Source: JAAUTY01 sp964397305 (lineage in GTDB: Bacteria; Cyanobacteriota; Cyanobacteriia; Cyanobacteriales; Spirulinaceae). Taken from it: a stretch of DNA of 64,000 bases. Location: positions 5,406 through 69,405 of the forward strand of contig CAYNIP010000023.1 in the NCBI GenBank assembly GCA_964397305.1, read 5' to 3'. Shown here in pieces: positions 8,868 through 18,047 of the stretch (its first letter is position 1; every line of letters starts with the position of its first letter). Below the pieces are notes generated by a model that was not told the DNA's origin, ran no database searches, and saw only the letters and a list, made by a program, of their open reading frames with translations. The translations under genes and the position numbers were made by a program.

Positions 8868-8897
8868 GAGCAGCAAGCAAACTTGGGAGGTGGGAGG

Positions 8898-9515
8898 TTG
8901 CAGACGGGTCAGACATTTCTGGCAACGGCGGCGGGCCAATGTGAACTGCTGCCAGTGGAGCCGTGCGAGTTCTTTGATCTCAAGGAGCCCTATCGGCTCT
9001 ATCGCCTGCTCACGGATCTGGAGGATATTCTGGACAGCGTGCCGGGCGATCGCGATCGCCTGACACTGATCTGTCCCCTCGTGCGGCGCCTGCTGCGGGA
9101 CTCGAGCTGGATTCCGCTCGCCTGCTCGCCACCGGATGCTAAAAAAGGTTGGTCGGTGACAACGCTCTACGATGAGCCGGGCTATCCGCTGACGGTGCAA
9201 CTAGTCGCCTGGCAGCCAGGCCAAGGGTCCCCCATCCACAACCACGGCACTTGGGGGTTAGTCGCTCTCTTGGACGGCGAGGAGCAAAATCAGTTTTGGC
9301 AGCGGGCTGGTGATCCTGAGCAGCCCGACCGCCTGCGGGCCACGGTGGAGCAGGTTCTGCACCCAGGGGATATCATCACCTTTTTGCCGGCAGCCATCCA
9401 TCGGGTCCAGGCCCTGGGCGATCGCCCCACCCTGTCCTTCAACCTCTACGGCGCAACCGATTATGCTCAGCGTTTTCGGTTCGACCTCGCCCAGCACCAA
9501 GCCACACGCTTCTAA
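8898..9515 (+). CDS. Cysteine dioxygenase-like cupin protein
   Basis: This protein of about 205 residues has the cysteine-dioxygenase-type cupin fold. The first metal motif is in SPIHNHGTWG (H114, H116); the second metal His is H168 in FLPAAIHRVQ. Such proteins bind Fe(II) through three histidines and oxidise small thiols or related substrates, but the actual substrate is not shown here. The N-terminal helix region (FFDLKEPYRLYRLLTDLEDIL) is typical of this bacterial subgroup. No ATG is in place. The TTG at 8898 was chosen because GGGAGG lies 7 bases upstream; another TTG at 8883 would add 5 residues. The gene appears monocistronic and converges on patU. Confidence 0.85.
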   Translation: MQTGQTFLATAAGQCELLPVEPCEFFDLKEPYRLYRLLTDLEDILDSVPGDRDRLTLICPLVRRLLRDSSWIPLACSPPDAKKGWSVTTLYDEPGYPLTVQLVAWQPGQGSPIHNHGTWGLVALLDGEEQNQFWQRAGDPEQPDRLRATVEQVLHPGDIITFLPAAIHRVQALGDRPTLSFNLYGATDYAQRFRFDLAQHQATRF

Positions 9516-9613
9516 CGGCCTCGCTCCGCCGGCGCAGCCGCGACTCGGCTCCCTTTTAGGCCTCATCCCCCCAGCCTCCCTAGCGCCGGGGAACTGGGGG
9601 GAATAGCTCAGCA

Positions 9614-10714
9614 CTAGCTACGGCAACTGAGGGCGAAGCGGAGGGGCTTCTGGTCGCGATCCTGGAGATGGACTTCCAGCAGGTAGAGCTGGCCCGGCTG
9701 CCAGTCGGAGAGTTCAACGCTCAAGTAACCGGCATGGGTGCGCTGGGCCGTGATCGATTCTCGGTCGGCCTGGAGGATGAGGCGGCCGCCGCGCGGGAGC
9801 TGGGCCCGCACCCGCAGGGGCGGCCGGCTGAACAGGTCACTGCCCGGTTGGGCTGCCTGGGGCTGGTAGTCGGCCCGGAGGCGCACAACGCCCGTGGTGG
9901 CTTGCCAGAGGCGCTCGACGACCGGTTGCTGGGGCGACAGGTTTAGGGTCAGCAGGTCGAGGATTTCTTTGGCTGCCAAGAGGGCGATCGCTATCTGCTG
10001 ATCGGGGGTGGCCGCCGCGTAGTCCTGGGGCAGCAAGGAAGCCAGGCGCTGGCGCTGGCGCTGCTGGTCCTCACTGGCCAGGCGGGAGGGAGCGAAGCTG
10101 GGCGACAAGCGCAGCCGTGCCGCCATGTCGTTCAGCCGCTGGGCACAGTCGGGAAAGAAGTGGGTTACAGCCGCGACCATCTTGGCGGCGGTGGGCTTGA
10201 GGGTATCGACGCTCTCGGTGCAGGCATCTAGGAGCGCGGTCAGTTGTTCGGTGGGCAAGGAAGCGGCGATCGCCCCAGCCAGTTGAGGCAGCCAGACCTG
10301 CCGCGAGGCAGCGGCGACCGGGGTTGACGCCTCCCCATAGTCGAGGGCGTATTCCGCCAGCTCCGTCTCCCAGGGAAACAAGGGGGGCCTGTGTTCAGTC
10401 TCAGCGTAGAGTCGCCGCTTCAGCAAGGCTTGAAAGCGTTTTTGCACGATTGCGAGTTCTCCCATGTCAGGTGATTGCGGTGAAGGTGGTATCGAGTCGT
10501 CAAGGTTGAAGGCGGCCTCTGCCATTGCCACCTCTTCCCCATCGAGGGGGTCAAATTGCACTGCACCCCAAGCCGCAAAGTCAGTCTCGGTTGGTTCGCC
10601 GGCCGAACCCTCACAAACAGCGGCCGAGGGCTCGTCAGTTGCAGCTTCGCACTGCAACCAATCTAGTAACTGGCGATACAGCATCTCAGCATTGCGATTC
10701 ATGTCACTCTTCAT
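9614..10714 (-). CDS. patU: PatU-like protein
   Basis: This 366-residue protein lies 16 bases downstream of hetZ. In Anabaena PCC 7120 the homologous locus is patU5-patU3-hetZ, where patU is split and affects heterocyst pattern; many filamentous cyanobacteria keep one intact patU next to hetZ. The N-terminal third is acidic and low-complexity. Residues from about 85 have RFQALLKRRLYAETEHRPPLFPWETELAEY, followed by helices and a beta-rich end (YLSVELSDWQPGQLYLLEVHL). The assignment rests on this context plus resemblance from memory. The biochemical role is unknown. The start could be the ATG at 10714 or one four codons on. Confidence 0.65.
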   Translation of the reverse strand: MKSDMNRNAEMLYRQLLDWLQCEAATDEPSAAVCEGSAGEPTETDFAAWGAVQFDPLDGEEVAMAEAAFNLDDSIPPSPQSPDMGELAIVQKRFQALLKRRLYAETEHRPPLFPWETELAEYALDYGEASTPVAAASRQVWLPQLAGAIAASLPTEQLTALLDACTESVDTLKPTAAKMVAAVTHFFPDCAQRLNDMAARLRLSPSFAPSRLASEDQQRQRQRLASLLPQDYAAATPDQQIAIALLAAKEILDLLTLNLSPQQPVVERLWQATTGVVRLRADYQPQAAQPGSDLFSRPPLRVRAQLPRGGRLILQADRESITAQRTHAGYLSVELSDWQPGQLYLLEVHLQDRDQKPLRFALSCRS

Positions 10715-10730
10715 ATAGCGATGCCCCTAA

Positions 10731-11891
10731 TCAGGATACTGAGCGATTGCGAATTTCCCAGGCCAGCTCCAGCAGCTTGAACCACTGGCGCTCGGCCTGC
10801 ACGGGGGTCAGGCCCACAAGCGGAGCAATCTCGGCGATGGGCTGGCCCTGTTGGCGCAACTGAAGCACCTTGAGCTGGTGGGGCTCCAGTTGGGCTTGGA
10901 ACTGCTGCCATTCTTGGGGGGTCAGGCCCAGATTGCGATCCAGATCGGCCTCGAGCCACTGGTGAACCAGCTCCCAGCGATGGGAAAGCGCAAAGCGAAT
11001 CAAGTGGTATTTGAAGCGCTGCTGGAGGTAGTCCCGTTGGCGTGGCGTCAGGCCGAGGATCTCCTCGATCTCAGACGCGGAGAGATCCCGCAGGCGCAAC
11101 ACGAAGTAGTCGATGCAATCCTGTTGTTGGCGCTCCTCCAGGTAACGCACCAGTTCTTCCACGATCGTTTCCCGCAGGGTCGCCTCGGACATGGAGCTAG
11201 CCGCATCGACCAGGACCGCGCGCAACTGCTGCACGATGGGGTCGCTGCGATCGCCCTCCCCCTCGCCACTGCCTCCCTCGGCGGCGCTGTCCATATCCAC
11301 AGAGGTTTCCGGCGGCTGCTTCTGGGAAAAGGTCTGAGCGCGGAGGACGATTAATTGCTGCGATCGCCGTCGGGGCAAGGGAATGCGCCGCTTGGCGTAG
11401 CGCTCACAAAAGGCCATGTACTCCGCCAGCTCCAGGAGCGATCGCGGCGAATAGGTCGCCCTCAACTTCGCCTCGCGGCGAAAGTTATTCAAGGCCTCGG
11501 CGTAAAACCCTTGGAGAAAATCCTCAATCAACGTCACCCGCGCTCGGTAATCCCGATTGCCAGAGCTAGGGGAAATGTAGCGATAGACAATGGCACTCAG
11601 CAAACTCTGCAACTCAACACGCCCACGCCGCGAGCCGAGCTTGTAGTAACGCAGGCACTGCTTGAGCCGGTGACTGGCCAGGGTTTTGGCCCAGGCCTCG
11701 ATCTCGCCCGAAGCCTGGATGCGCTGGCTCTCGCGACAGATTCGCTCGACCTCATCGACGATCCGCTGAGCCGTGTCACGACTTTGGCGCTCCGATGCGT
11801 TCGTGGCGTGGCGCAATTGCTCAAATAGCAGTTGAACAAGAGGTTGCACGTAGAGATGACTGCCCAGATTCAACAACAAGCCGGTAATCAC
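10731..11891 (-). CDS. hetZ: HetZ-like DNA-binding regulator
   Basis: This 386-residue protein resembles HetZ, a cyanobacterial DNA-binding protein needed early in heterocyst differentiation in Anabaena and also kept in non-heterocystous filaments. Recognisable segments are LLFEQLRHATNASER, KHRLKQCLRYYKLGS-like helices, LLELAEYMAFCERYAKRRIPLP, LRAQTFSQKQPPETSVD and the sigma-factor-like LTPRQRDYLQQRFKYHLIRFAL. The C-terminus is an HTH-like region (GQPIAEIAPLVGLTPVQAERQW). patU follows in the same operon. The annotated start is a GTG at 11891 with no ribosome site. The element described at 11892-12131 begins at the very next base, so the native 5' end or promoter may have been altered. The protein is slightly shorter than the roughly 400-residue Anabaena HetZ. 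Confidence 0.78.
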   Translation of the reverse strand: MITGLLLNLGSHLYVQPLVQLLFEQLRHATNASERQSRDTAQRIVDEVERICRESQRIQASGEIEAWAKTLASHRLKQCLRYYKLGSRRGRVELQSLLSAIVYRYISPSSGNRDYRARVTLIEDFLQGFYAEALNNFRREAKLRATYSPRSLLELAEYMAFCERYAKRRIPLPRRRSQQLIVLRAQTFSQKQPPETSVDMDSAAEGGSGEGEGDRSDPIVQQLRAVLVDAASSMSEATLRETIVEELVRYLEERQQQDCIDYFVLRLRDLSASEIEEILGLTPRQRDYLQQRFKYHLIRFALSHRWELVHQWLEADLDRNLGLTPQEWQQFQAQLEPHQLKVLQLRQQGQPIAEIAPLVGLTPVQAERQWFKLLELAWEIRNRSVS

Positions 11892-12131
11892 GGGTGAACG
11901 ACATTTTACGCGGGATGTTGGTACTCCTTAGCTTAGCCCTCACCCCAACCCCTCTCCCAAGTTGAGAGAGGGGCTTCTAGCTCTCCTTCTCCCCAAGCTG
12001 GGAGAAGGGACCGGGGGATGAGGGTCCCGTAACGCTGTTCGCGCTAGCGTCGCGTAGCGATAGAGGGCTACACTTTGCTCCTTGAACCACCGCTCAAAAG
12101 TCAGGGGAGCCGCGCTTTTTTTCGTCCACCC
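11892..12131 (+). mobile_element. Family A miniature element, copy A1 (complete)
   Basis: This 240-bp non-coding element has inverted termini GGGTGAACGACATTTT and (on the other strand) GGGTGGACGAAAAAAAGC. Inside are two hairpins of the type CTCTCCCAAGTTGAGAGAG and CTTCTCCCC...GGGAGAAG. It can be aligned end to end with the reverse complement of 54871-55160, and partial copies lie near 31053, 44104 and 53274. It encodes no protein, so it fits a MITE or REP-like element moved in trans. It lies directly against the hetZ start codon. No target duplication is visible at this copy. Confidence 0.75.
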
Positions 12132-12261
12132 TCTTAGAGTACTGCATTTGCCAAGACCTCAACCTCACGGTATGGTGGCCGCATCGTCGCGGTCAGCGGC
12201 ATAATGGCCCAACTTGACCCCGGCCCGGGTTTCTCACTGCCCCTCCACAGCACTCCCCGTT

Positions 12262-12735
12262 ATGGATCTCAACCAACAACTGCAAGCCCTCATCGATAAC
12301 GCCCCCCAAGACGGTCAAACCCCGATCGCCATGCAGCAGGCGGTCGCGCCGGTTCTCCGCCTCTTAGCCCAGCGCTTGCAGTACCTGGAGTACTTTGTCC
12401 TACAAAGCCTAGAGGGGGGCTGGGTCTTAACCACCTTAAGCCACCGCGAGCAACCGGAGGTGCAGAAGTACGTGATCTATGCCTTTGCCACCCTGGACGA
12501 TGCTCGCGTGTTTCAGAGCCAGCCCGATCCAGGGCTGATAGCGGCTCCCGTCCCCGTGACTCATATTCTCTTTCAACTTTTTGCCCTCGAGGAAGCGAGT
12601 AGTGTCCTGTTCATGGAGACCCCCGGCAATCTCCGCCAGGGGGTCGAGGTGAAACGCGCCGATTTGCAGGAACTGGTGCAGTTGCAGTGGCAGGAGCGGA
12701 CACAACCGCGCCAAGTACCGCCGGATTTGGCCTAG
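12262..12735 (+). CDS. Conserved cyanobacterial protein of unknown function
   Basis: This 157-residue soluble protein starts MDLNQQLQALIDNAPQDG. It contains LQYLEYFVLQSLEGGWVLTTLSHREQPE and VPVTHILFQLFALEEASSVLF, a compact alpha/beta pattern I recall from many cyanobacterial genomes without a function. The ATG at 12262 fits the usual start; a longer reading from 12214 is not family-like. There is no signal peptide and no membrane segment. It converges on the DUF1822 gene with 19 bases between the stops. Confidence 0.75.
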   Translation: MDLNQQLQALIDNAPQDGQTPIAMQQAVAPVLRLLAQRLQYLEYFVLQSLEGGWVLTTLSHREQPEVQKYVIYAFATLDDARVFQSQPDPGLIAAPVPVTHILFQLFALEEASSVLFMETPGNLRQGVEVKRADLQELVQLQWQERTQPRQVPPDLA

Positions 12736-12754
12736 ACCGGTTGGGGGAAACGGG

Positions 12755-13246
12755 CTAGCTGGCTTCGTCTGCGTAGGGCTCGGTGGTGGGGACGATCAGG
12801 GCCACGAGCGCCGCAAGGGGTTGCAACTCGGCTAAGGGCAGGTCGCCGTTGGCGACGGGGGCCCAGCCTAGGAGTCGGGCCTCCGTGAGTTCGCGGTTGA
12901 GCCGGATGGCGAGGTAGCCCTGGCGATCGCCCCAAACCTCCGGCGGCACGGTGCAGACGGTCGCCTCGGGAAGGACGGGCCGACATTCCAACGTGCCCCA
13001 GCCGGGCAGGTCGAGGCTGGCGATGTCGGCGAGGGTTTGCTGGATCGGGTCCCAACTGGCGCTGGCGTCGCGATCGCAGAGAATCCCCTGGGACTGAAGG
13101 TAGCGCTGGACCGCCCAAACGGCCAGGGTATTCAAGTACACCTGCTTGGCCTTCGCGGGATGGCGCTGCTGCTGCCAGAACTGGCGCGCATAATGATGGG
13201 CTCCCGGAGTCAGCGCGACCACCGGGATACGGGTAGCATGATTCAT
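12755..13246 (-). CDS. DUF1822 family protein (short form)
   Basis: This 163-residue protein matches the start of cyanobacterial DUF1822 proteins: ARQFWQQQRHPAKAKQVYLNTLAVWAVQRYL, then DPIQQTLADIASLDLPGWGTLECRPVLPE, then a VPPEVWGDRQGYLAIRLNRELTEARLLGWAP segment. Many DUF1822 proteins are longer, with a variable C-terminal part that is absent here. The reading frame is clean, so this looks like a genuinely short member. The family's function is unknown; members often sit near regulatory or CHAT-domain genes. Start ATG at 13246. Confidence 0.85.
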   Translation of the reverse strand: MNHATRIPVVALTPGAHHYARQFWQQQRHPAKAKQVYLNTLAVWAVQRYLQSQGILCDRDASASWDPIQQTLADIASLDLPGWGTLECRPVLPEATVCTVPPEVWGDRQGYLAIRLNRELTEARLLGWAPVANGDLPLAELQPLAALVALIVPTTEPYADEAS

Positions 13247-13513
13247 AGAGTGTAACGATCTTGAGCAGATTAAGCGGTCGGGCCCGACCAGGGCCCTTAA
13301 TCTCTACGCTAGCTCACACCCCGGCTTCCTGCTCAGGGGTCGGGCCTGGGACACATCTAGCGCGCCCTAGCGGTAAATCGTTGCGCCTTTGCTGCCCTCC
13401 AGTTCGGCCCAGCGGTCGCGCTGACTTTGCCAACTGGTGCTCAGGCCGGAAGCCTCCGTGCCATACTAGGCAAAAGCCTCCTGGCTACGGCACGCTCAGC
13501 GAACGGTGTCCCG

Positions 13514-15112
13514 ATGTTGAAACCCGCGATCGCCCTCCTGGTTCCTCTCACAGCCAGCCTCCTCAGCGCCCTGGCTGCCTTCCCGGCTTGGGCCGCAGTC
13601 GAGATCAAGGTCGGTATTGAGCAGCGGTTTGGCGATCGCCCCGGGGAACGGCTCACCCTCAGCAGCCTCGCCGGGGATACCCTAACCCTCCGCTTCCTGG
13701 GGGGTGATGGCCAGCCCCAAGCGGTCCAGGCCACCAGTGTGCAGCTCGAGATTGTGTCGCAGCCCCAGAGCGAACCCGTGCTCCAAGAGTGGCTCGTCCT
13801 CAGCGATCACGCCACCTTTGAAACGGCGGAGGCCAGTGCTCGGGCCTGGCGGGCCAAGGGCATCGAAACCGAAGTGACCCAGCCGGAACGCTGGCAGGTT
13901 TGGGCGAAGCGGGAGGTTTACAATACTCCCGTCCTGCGGCGTTTGCTCCTAGACAATTTGACAGCCCAAGGGGAAACCGGCCCGCGCCTCCACTCCCAAG
14001 CCCTGCGAGCCCTGCCCCGGGCTTCCTTCGTGGTCGGCGGTTATCGCTACACTCGGGACACCCTCGAGATCCGCAGCTCGAATCGGCGGGTGCGAGTGCA
14101 GGGCCCGGAGGGGACGACGCTCTACGGCGGCGACCTAGGCCTGCAACCCAATGCCTACGGGGACTTCACCCTGGTTAACACTGTGCCCCTGGAAACTTAC
14201 CTGCGCGGTGTCGTTCCCCACGAGATCGGACCGGCCGCTCCCTACAATGCGGTCGAGGCCCAGACGATCCTGGCTCGCACCTATGCCCTGCGGAACCTGC
14301 GCCGTTTCCAGGCGGATGGCTACGAACTCTGTGCCACGGTTCACTGCCAGGTTTACAAAGGGCTCTCGGGGACGGTGGAGCGGGCCGATACCGCAATCCG
14401 AGCGACTCGGGGCCTAGTGCTGACCCATAACAATGAGCTGGTGGATGCACTCTATTCCTCTTCCTCGGGCGGTGTCACGGCCGCCTTTACAGATACTTGG
14501 GACGGGGCCGAGCGTCCCTACTTGCAGCCTCGGGTGGATGCGACCCAGGCGCTCTGGAATCTTGACCAGCGCCCCCTCGACAATGAGGCGGCCATCCGCC
14601 AGTTTCTGGCGCTCAATCGGGGGTTTAATGGCGCTCAACATCCGCTGTTTCGCTGGCAGAAGACCGAGAGCCTGGCAGAATTGACCGCCCATTTTCAGCG
14701 CTACTTGATCCGTCGGCAGCACCCGCTGGCCAACTTCAATCGCATTGTGCAAATGCGTGTGACCCAGCGATCGCGCTCGGGTCGTGTCCTAGCCCTCGAG
14801 GTGGAAACGGATCGCGGGGTGGTGAATCTGGAGAAGAATGAAGCCCGGAGTGCCTTTGGTCCGCCTCGGAGCACCCTGTTTTACATCGACCCCGTGTTGA
14901 ACGCTAATCAGCAACTCACGGGCTATCGCTTTGTCGGCGGTGGCTTCGGCCACGGCGCTGGCATGAGCCAGCTCGGCTCCTACACTCTGGCGCAACAGGG
15001 ATGGCGCTATGACCGGATCTTGAGCTTCTACTACCCCGGCACGCGCGTTCAGCCCCTCCAGGACTCGATTGTGTACTATCAGGAGGAGGCCGCTCTCCTC
15101 CCCGTCGAGTAG
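13514..15112 (+). CDS. SpoIID/LytB domain protein, exported
   Basis: This protein has 532 residues. An N-terminal signal peptide (MLKPAIALLVPLTASLLSAL, cleavage near AWA) directs export. The middle has VNTVPLETYLRGVVPHEIG, EAQTILARTYALRNL and YSSSSGGVTAAFTDTW, the signature blocks of the SpoIID/LytB domain, and near the end GGGFGHGAGMSQLGSYTLAQQGWRYDRILSFYYPGT. SpoIID in Bacillus is a lytic transglycosylase on peptidoglycan. Cyanobacterial relatives are thought to act on the cell wall, but the substrate here is inference. The ATG at 13514 was chosen because it starts the signal peptide. Confidence 0.93.
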   Translation: MLKPAIALLVPLTASLLSALAAFPAWAAVEIKVGIEQRFGDRPGERLTLSSLAGDTLTLRFLGGDGQPQAVQATSVQLEIVSQPQSEPVLQEWLVLSDHATFETAEASARAWRAKGIETEVTQPERWQVWAKREVYNTPVLRRLLLDNLTAQGETGPRLHSQALRALPRASFVVGGYRYTRDTLEIRSSNRRVRVQGPEGTTLYGGDLGLQPNAYGDFTLVNTVPLETYLRGVVPHEIGPAAPYNAVEAQTILARTYALRNLRRFQADGYELCATVHCQVYKGLSGTVERADTAIRATRGLVLTHNNELVDALYSSSSGGVTAAFTDTWDGAERPYLQPRVDATQALWNLDQRPLDNEAAIRQFLALNRGFNGAQHPLFRWQKTESLAELTAHFQRYLIRRQHPLANFNRIVQMRVTQRSRSGRVLALEVETDRGVVNLEKNEARSAFGPPRSTLFYIDPVLNANQQLTGYRFVGGGFGHGAGMSQLGSYTLAQQGWRYDRILSFYYPGTRVQPLQDSIVYYQEEAALLPVE

Positions 15113-15174
15113 CCTGCGTTTCCAGGCGGAACTCTTAAGCTTTTCCGAGCCTGGGGGCTGCCCCTGCAATCAGG

Positions 15175-15183
15175 TGCTACAGT
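15175..15183 (+). promoter_or_regulatory. Candidate extended -10 promoter of the pentapeptide-repeat gene
   Basis: TGCTACAGT lies 96 bases before the ATG, identical to the word upstream of the cupin gene at 8859. There is no obvious -35 box. Confidence 0.35.
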
Positions 15184-15270
15184 GACTTTGACTGTTATTA
15201 GAAGCGCTCGCGATCGCGCTGCCGGGCGTGCCGGTGGTAGGGGTGATCGCGCTGCGACCTGCCTTTTACC

Positions 15271-16374
15271 ATGCCTGTGCCGACGCTATTATCCCTGGAT
15301 GCCCGCGATCGCTACCCTGCCTGCCTTTGCCTCGACTGGCAGGCGGCCCTAAGGGTCCCGGAAACCCTTGAGTTAAGCCTCATCTTTCACTTCGGCAGCC
15401 AGTGGGAACTGTTGCTGTCGGGGCGGGTGAAGCTCTCCCTGCGAGGCGGCCGGCTGCACCTGTATGGCGATCGCAGCCCCGACGGGCAACCCATCTTCCC
15501 CACCGTCTGCCGTCTGGACAGCGGTGCTCAACTGCACTGGAGCCCGGTCGCGACGACCGAGGAACTGGAAGCGGCTTGGAGCGGTATGTTCCAGCTAACC
15601 TCGGGAGAACAGGCCCTCCTGGGAACCAGCGAGGTCCTACCCCTGGGGCCCTGGCTGGATCGGGAGTCCCTAGCCGCTAGGGTCACGGTGGCGGCAGCAG
15701 ACCTGGTCCTCACGAGTGCTGAAGGGCTGTGGCTGCCCACGATCACCCCCAACCAGCACGCTGTGCTTGAGCGGCGACTGGCTCGCTTCCTAGCCCAGGA
15801 ACGCCTCGCCCCGGACCTGAGCCGGATGCAACGCCAGGCAACCGTCCAGCACGCTCAGGCTCCCAAATCAAACCCAGAAGCGGAGGAGCAGCTTCAGGCC
15901 CACCTGCAAGCGGCGATCGCCCATCCGGATGCTGATCTGTTGACCCTCGCCACCTTGGCCGGCCTCGAGGCCGCGACGGAGCTGGCCGGCGGTCAGCTCC
16001 GGGGAGCCGACCTGCGTGGCCTCGATCTCAGCAGTGTTGACCTCAGCCGCACCAACCTGCGGGGGGCCGACCTCAGTGATGCCGACCTCAGCGAAGCCAA
16101 CCTGCGGGGGGCTCGCCTCGGCGGCGCGGATCTCAGTGGGGCGCTCCTCAGTCGCGCCGATCTGCGAGACTGTGACCTCCATCGCGCCAGCCTCGCCCTG
16201 GCAAATCTCGGCGGCGCTGATCTCCGGGGCGCCAATCTGCTAGCGGCCAATCTGAGCAACGCTAACTGGAGTCACACCCAAGTGGCGGGAGCCCAGTTCG
16301 ACCGCAACACGGGTCTCACGGCGGAACTTCAGGAGAGTTTCTTGGCTCAGGGCGCGCAGTTGCTCGGCTCCTAG
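15271..16374 (+). CDS. Pentapeptide-repeat protein
   Basis: This protein has 367 residues. Residues 1 to about 235 form a non-repeat domain of unknown type. From about 240 to 335 run roughly 19 tandem A(D/N)LXX pentapeptides (GADLRGLDLSSVDLSRTNLRG and so on), predicted to fold as a right-handed quadrilateral beta-helix. It closes with NANWSHTQVAGAQFDRNTGLT, a common cap. Pentapeptide-repeat proteins are abundant in cyanobacteria and mostly uncharacterised. No signal peptide or membrane helix was seen, so it is probably cytoplasmic. It is convergent with amt. Confidence 0.9.
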   Translation: MPVPTLLSLDARDRYPACLCLDWQAALRVPETLELSLIFHFGSQWELLLSGRVKLSLRGGRLHLYGDRSPDGQPIFPTVCRLDSGAQLHWSPVATTEELEAAWSGMFQLTSGEQALLGTSEVLPLGPWLDRESLAARVTVAAADLVLTSAEGLWLPTITPNQHAVLERRLARFLAQERLAPDLSRMQRQATVQHAQAPKSNPEAEEQLQAHLQAAIAHPDADLLTLATLAGLEAATELAGGQLRGADLRGLDLSSVDLSRTNLRGADLSDADLSEANLRGARLGGADLSGALLSRADLRDCDLHRASLALANLGGADLRGANLLAANLSNANWSHTQVAGAQFDRNTGLTAELQESFLAQGAQLLGS

Positions 16375-16428
16375 CCCGAGGCTGTGCGTTGCCAGCAGCG
16401 CTCGCGGGGAGTCCTCGGCGACGGCGAC

Positions 16429-16486
16429 AAAAAACCTACCTTTCCCCCAGGCAAGGACTGCGCCTGAGCTGGGCAAAAGGTAGGTT
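16429..16486 (-). terminator. Terminator downstream of amt
   Basis: An AACCTACCTTT / AAAGGTAGGTT inverted repeat with an imperfect inner stem (CCCAG/CTGGG) is followed on the minus strand by TTTTTT. It lies about 47 bases beyond the amt stop codon. Confidence 0.82.
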
Positions 16487-16532
16487 GAGGGATGATAGGG
16501 TCTAGGGACAAGCCCCAGAACGAGATTGGGAA

Positions 16533-18047
16533 CTAGCTTTCGGAAGCAGCAACATCACCCAGAGCCGGCGCGCTGCCGAGGGTGTCGGCTTCCTTCACAA
16601 AGCCGCTGTAGGCTTCCATGCCGTGTTCGCCGATGTCGAGACCTTCGATCTCCTCCTCGACGGTGACGCGGATGCCCAGGGTGGCTTTGAGCAACACCCA
16701 GACGATGCCGCTAAAGACGACGGTGAAGCCGCCGATCGAGAGGATACCCACGACCTGGGCCAGGAGATTGGCGCCGCCGAAGAAGGCGACAGCTAGGGTT
16801 CCCCAAACGCCACAGACCAAGTGAACTGAGGTAGCACCGACGGGGTCGTCGATCTTGATGGCGTCAAAGAAGGCGACGGAGAAGACGACTAACACGCCGG
16901 CGATCGCCCCTGTCAGCACCGCAAAGGGATAGGGAATCGCATCGCAACCCGCCGTGATACCCACCAGGCCCGCCAGGATGCCGTTGATGATCATCGACAA
17001 ATCTGGCTTGCTGTCCTTCACCCAGGAGGTGATCGTCGCAGCGACTCCGCCGGCCGCCGCCGAGAGAGTCGTGGTCATGGCGATGTAGGTGACATTCGGG
17101 GTTGCTGCCAGTTCTGAGCCCGGATTGAAGCCATACCAGCCGATCCAGAGGATCAAGCAACCCAGGGTGGCGATCGCCATGTTGTGGCCGGGGATCGCAT
17201 TAATGCTGCCATCCTCGTTGTACTTGCCACTGCGAGCACCCAGGAAAGCGGCCCCCATCAGGGCTGCCCAGCCGCCCACCGAGTGAACGATCGTCGAGCC
17301 CGCAAAGTCGTGGAAGCCAACATCTTCGCCAAAGGGCAGACTGCTGAGCCAGCCGCCGCCCCAGGTCCAGTGACCCGTGATCGGGTAGGAGACCGCCACC
17401 AGCAGGAAGCTGAAGATCAAGAAGTCCACAAACTTCACCCGCTCCGCCACCGCCCCAGAGACGATGGTGGCGGCCGTCGCCGCAAAGGCAACCTGGAAGA
17501 GGAAGGCGACAGAAATCGGCAAGCCAGACGGGAAGGGGTCGAGCCCATAGGTCGCGGGATCTTCGCTGACTAGGAAGAAGCCGCTCATGCCGATGAAGCT
17601 GCCAGCGCTGCTGCCATACATGAAGGCAAACCCGATCGCCCAGTAGGCGATCGCCGCCACCGCGAAGACAATCAGGTTCTTCGAGAGAATGTTGACAGCA
17701 TTTTTCTGGCGGCAGAAGCCAGTTTCCAGCATCCCGAAGCCAGCATTCATGAAAATGACTAGCACGGCGCAGAAGAAGATAAAGACCGTGTCGAGCACGC
17801 CCTTCACCACTTCTGGATCGCTGAAGTCAAGCTCATCGACATCGAAAACGTGCTGGGCCGACGCGGCCCCACCCCACACCAACACAATGATGGCAGCGAG
17901 GGGAATACAGGCCAGCCAATAGGGCGAAAAACGACGGAAAAGAGATTGCAACGGCGGCAGTAGCGCCTGGCTCCCCGTCCGGAGGCGCGACTGCGATCGC
18001 CCAACAGGGGCGCTCCGCCGTCTAGCTGCTGTAGATTTGGACATCAT
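16533..18047 (-). CDS. amt: Ammonium transporter (Amt family)
   Basis: This is an Amt/Mep/Rh-family channel of 504 residues from the start used. A basic leader (MMSKSTAARRRS...) and a hydrophobic segment ending WGGAASAQH look like a signal peptide. Eleven further membrane helices follow, with family blocks NAGFGMLETGFCRQKNAVNIL, FDFAG-type FHDFAGSTIVHSVGG, FGFNPGSELA-type GWYGFNPGSE, and the second conserved His in SVHLVCGVWG. The paired pore histidines therefore appear to be in HSVGG and SVHLV. The cytoplasmic tail is short and acidic. The ATG pair at 18047/18044 follows AGGAACG; a longer reading to 18215 is not family-like. It imports ammonium and in cyanobacteria is usually controlled by NtcA and nitrogen status. 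Confidence 0.95.
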   Translation of the reverse strand: MMSKSTAARRRSAPVGRSQSRLRTGSQALLPPLQSLFRRFSPYWLACIPLAAIIVLVWGGAASAQHVFDVDELDFSDPEVVKGVLDTVFIFFCAVLVIFMNAGFGMLETGFCRQKNAVNILSKNLIVFAVAAIAYWAIGFAFMYGSSAGSFIGMSGFFLVSEDPATYGLDPFPSGLPISVAFLFQVAFAATAATIVSGAVAERVKFVDFLIFSFLLVAVSYPITGHWTWGGGWLSSLPFGEDVGFHDFAGSTIVHSVGGWAALMGAAFLGARSGKYNEDGSINAIPGHNMAIATLGCLILWIGWYGFNPGSELAATPNVTYIAMTTTLSAAAGGVAATITSWVKDSKPDLSMIINGILAGLVGITAGCDAIPYPFAVLTGAIAGVLVVFSVAFFDAIKIDDPVGATSVHLVCGVWGTLAVAFFGGANLLAQVVGILSIGGFTVVFSGIVWVLLKATLGIRVTVEEEIEGLDIGEHGMEAYSGFVKEADTLGSAPALGDVAASES

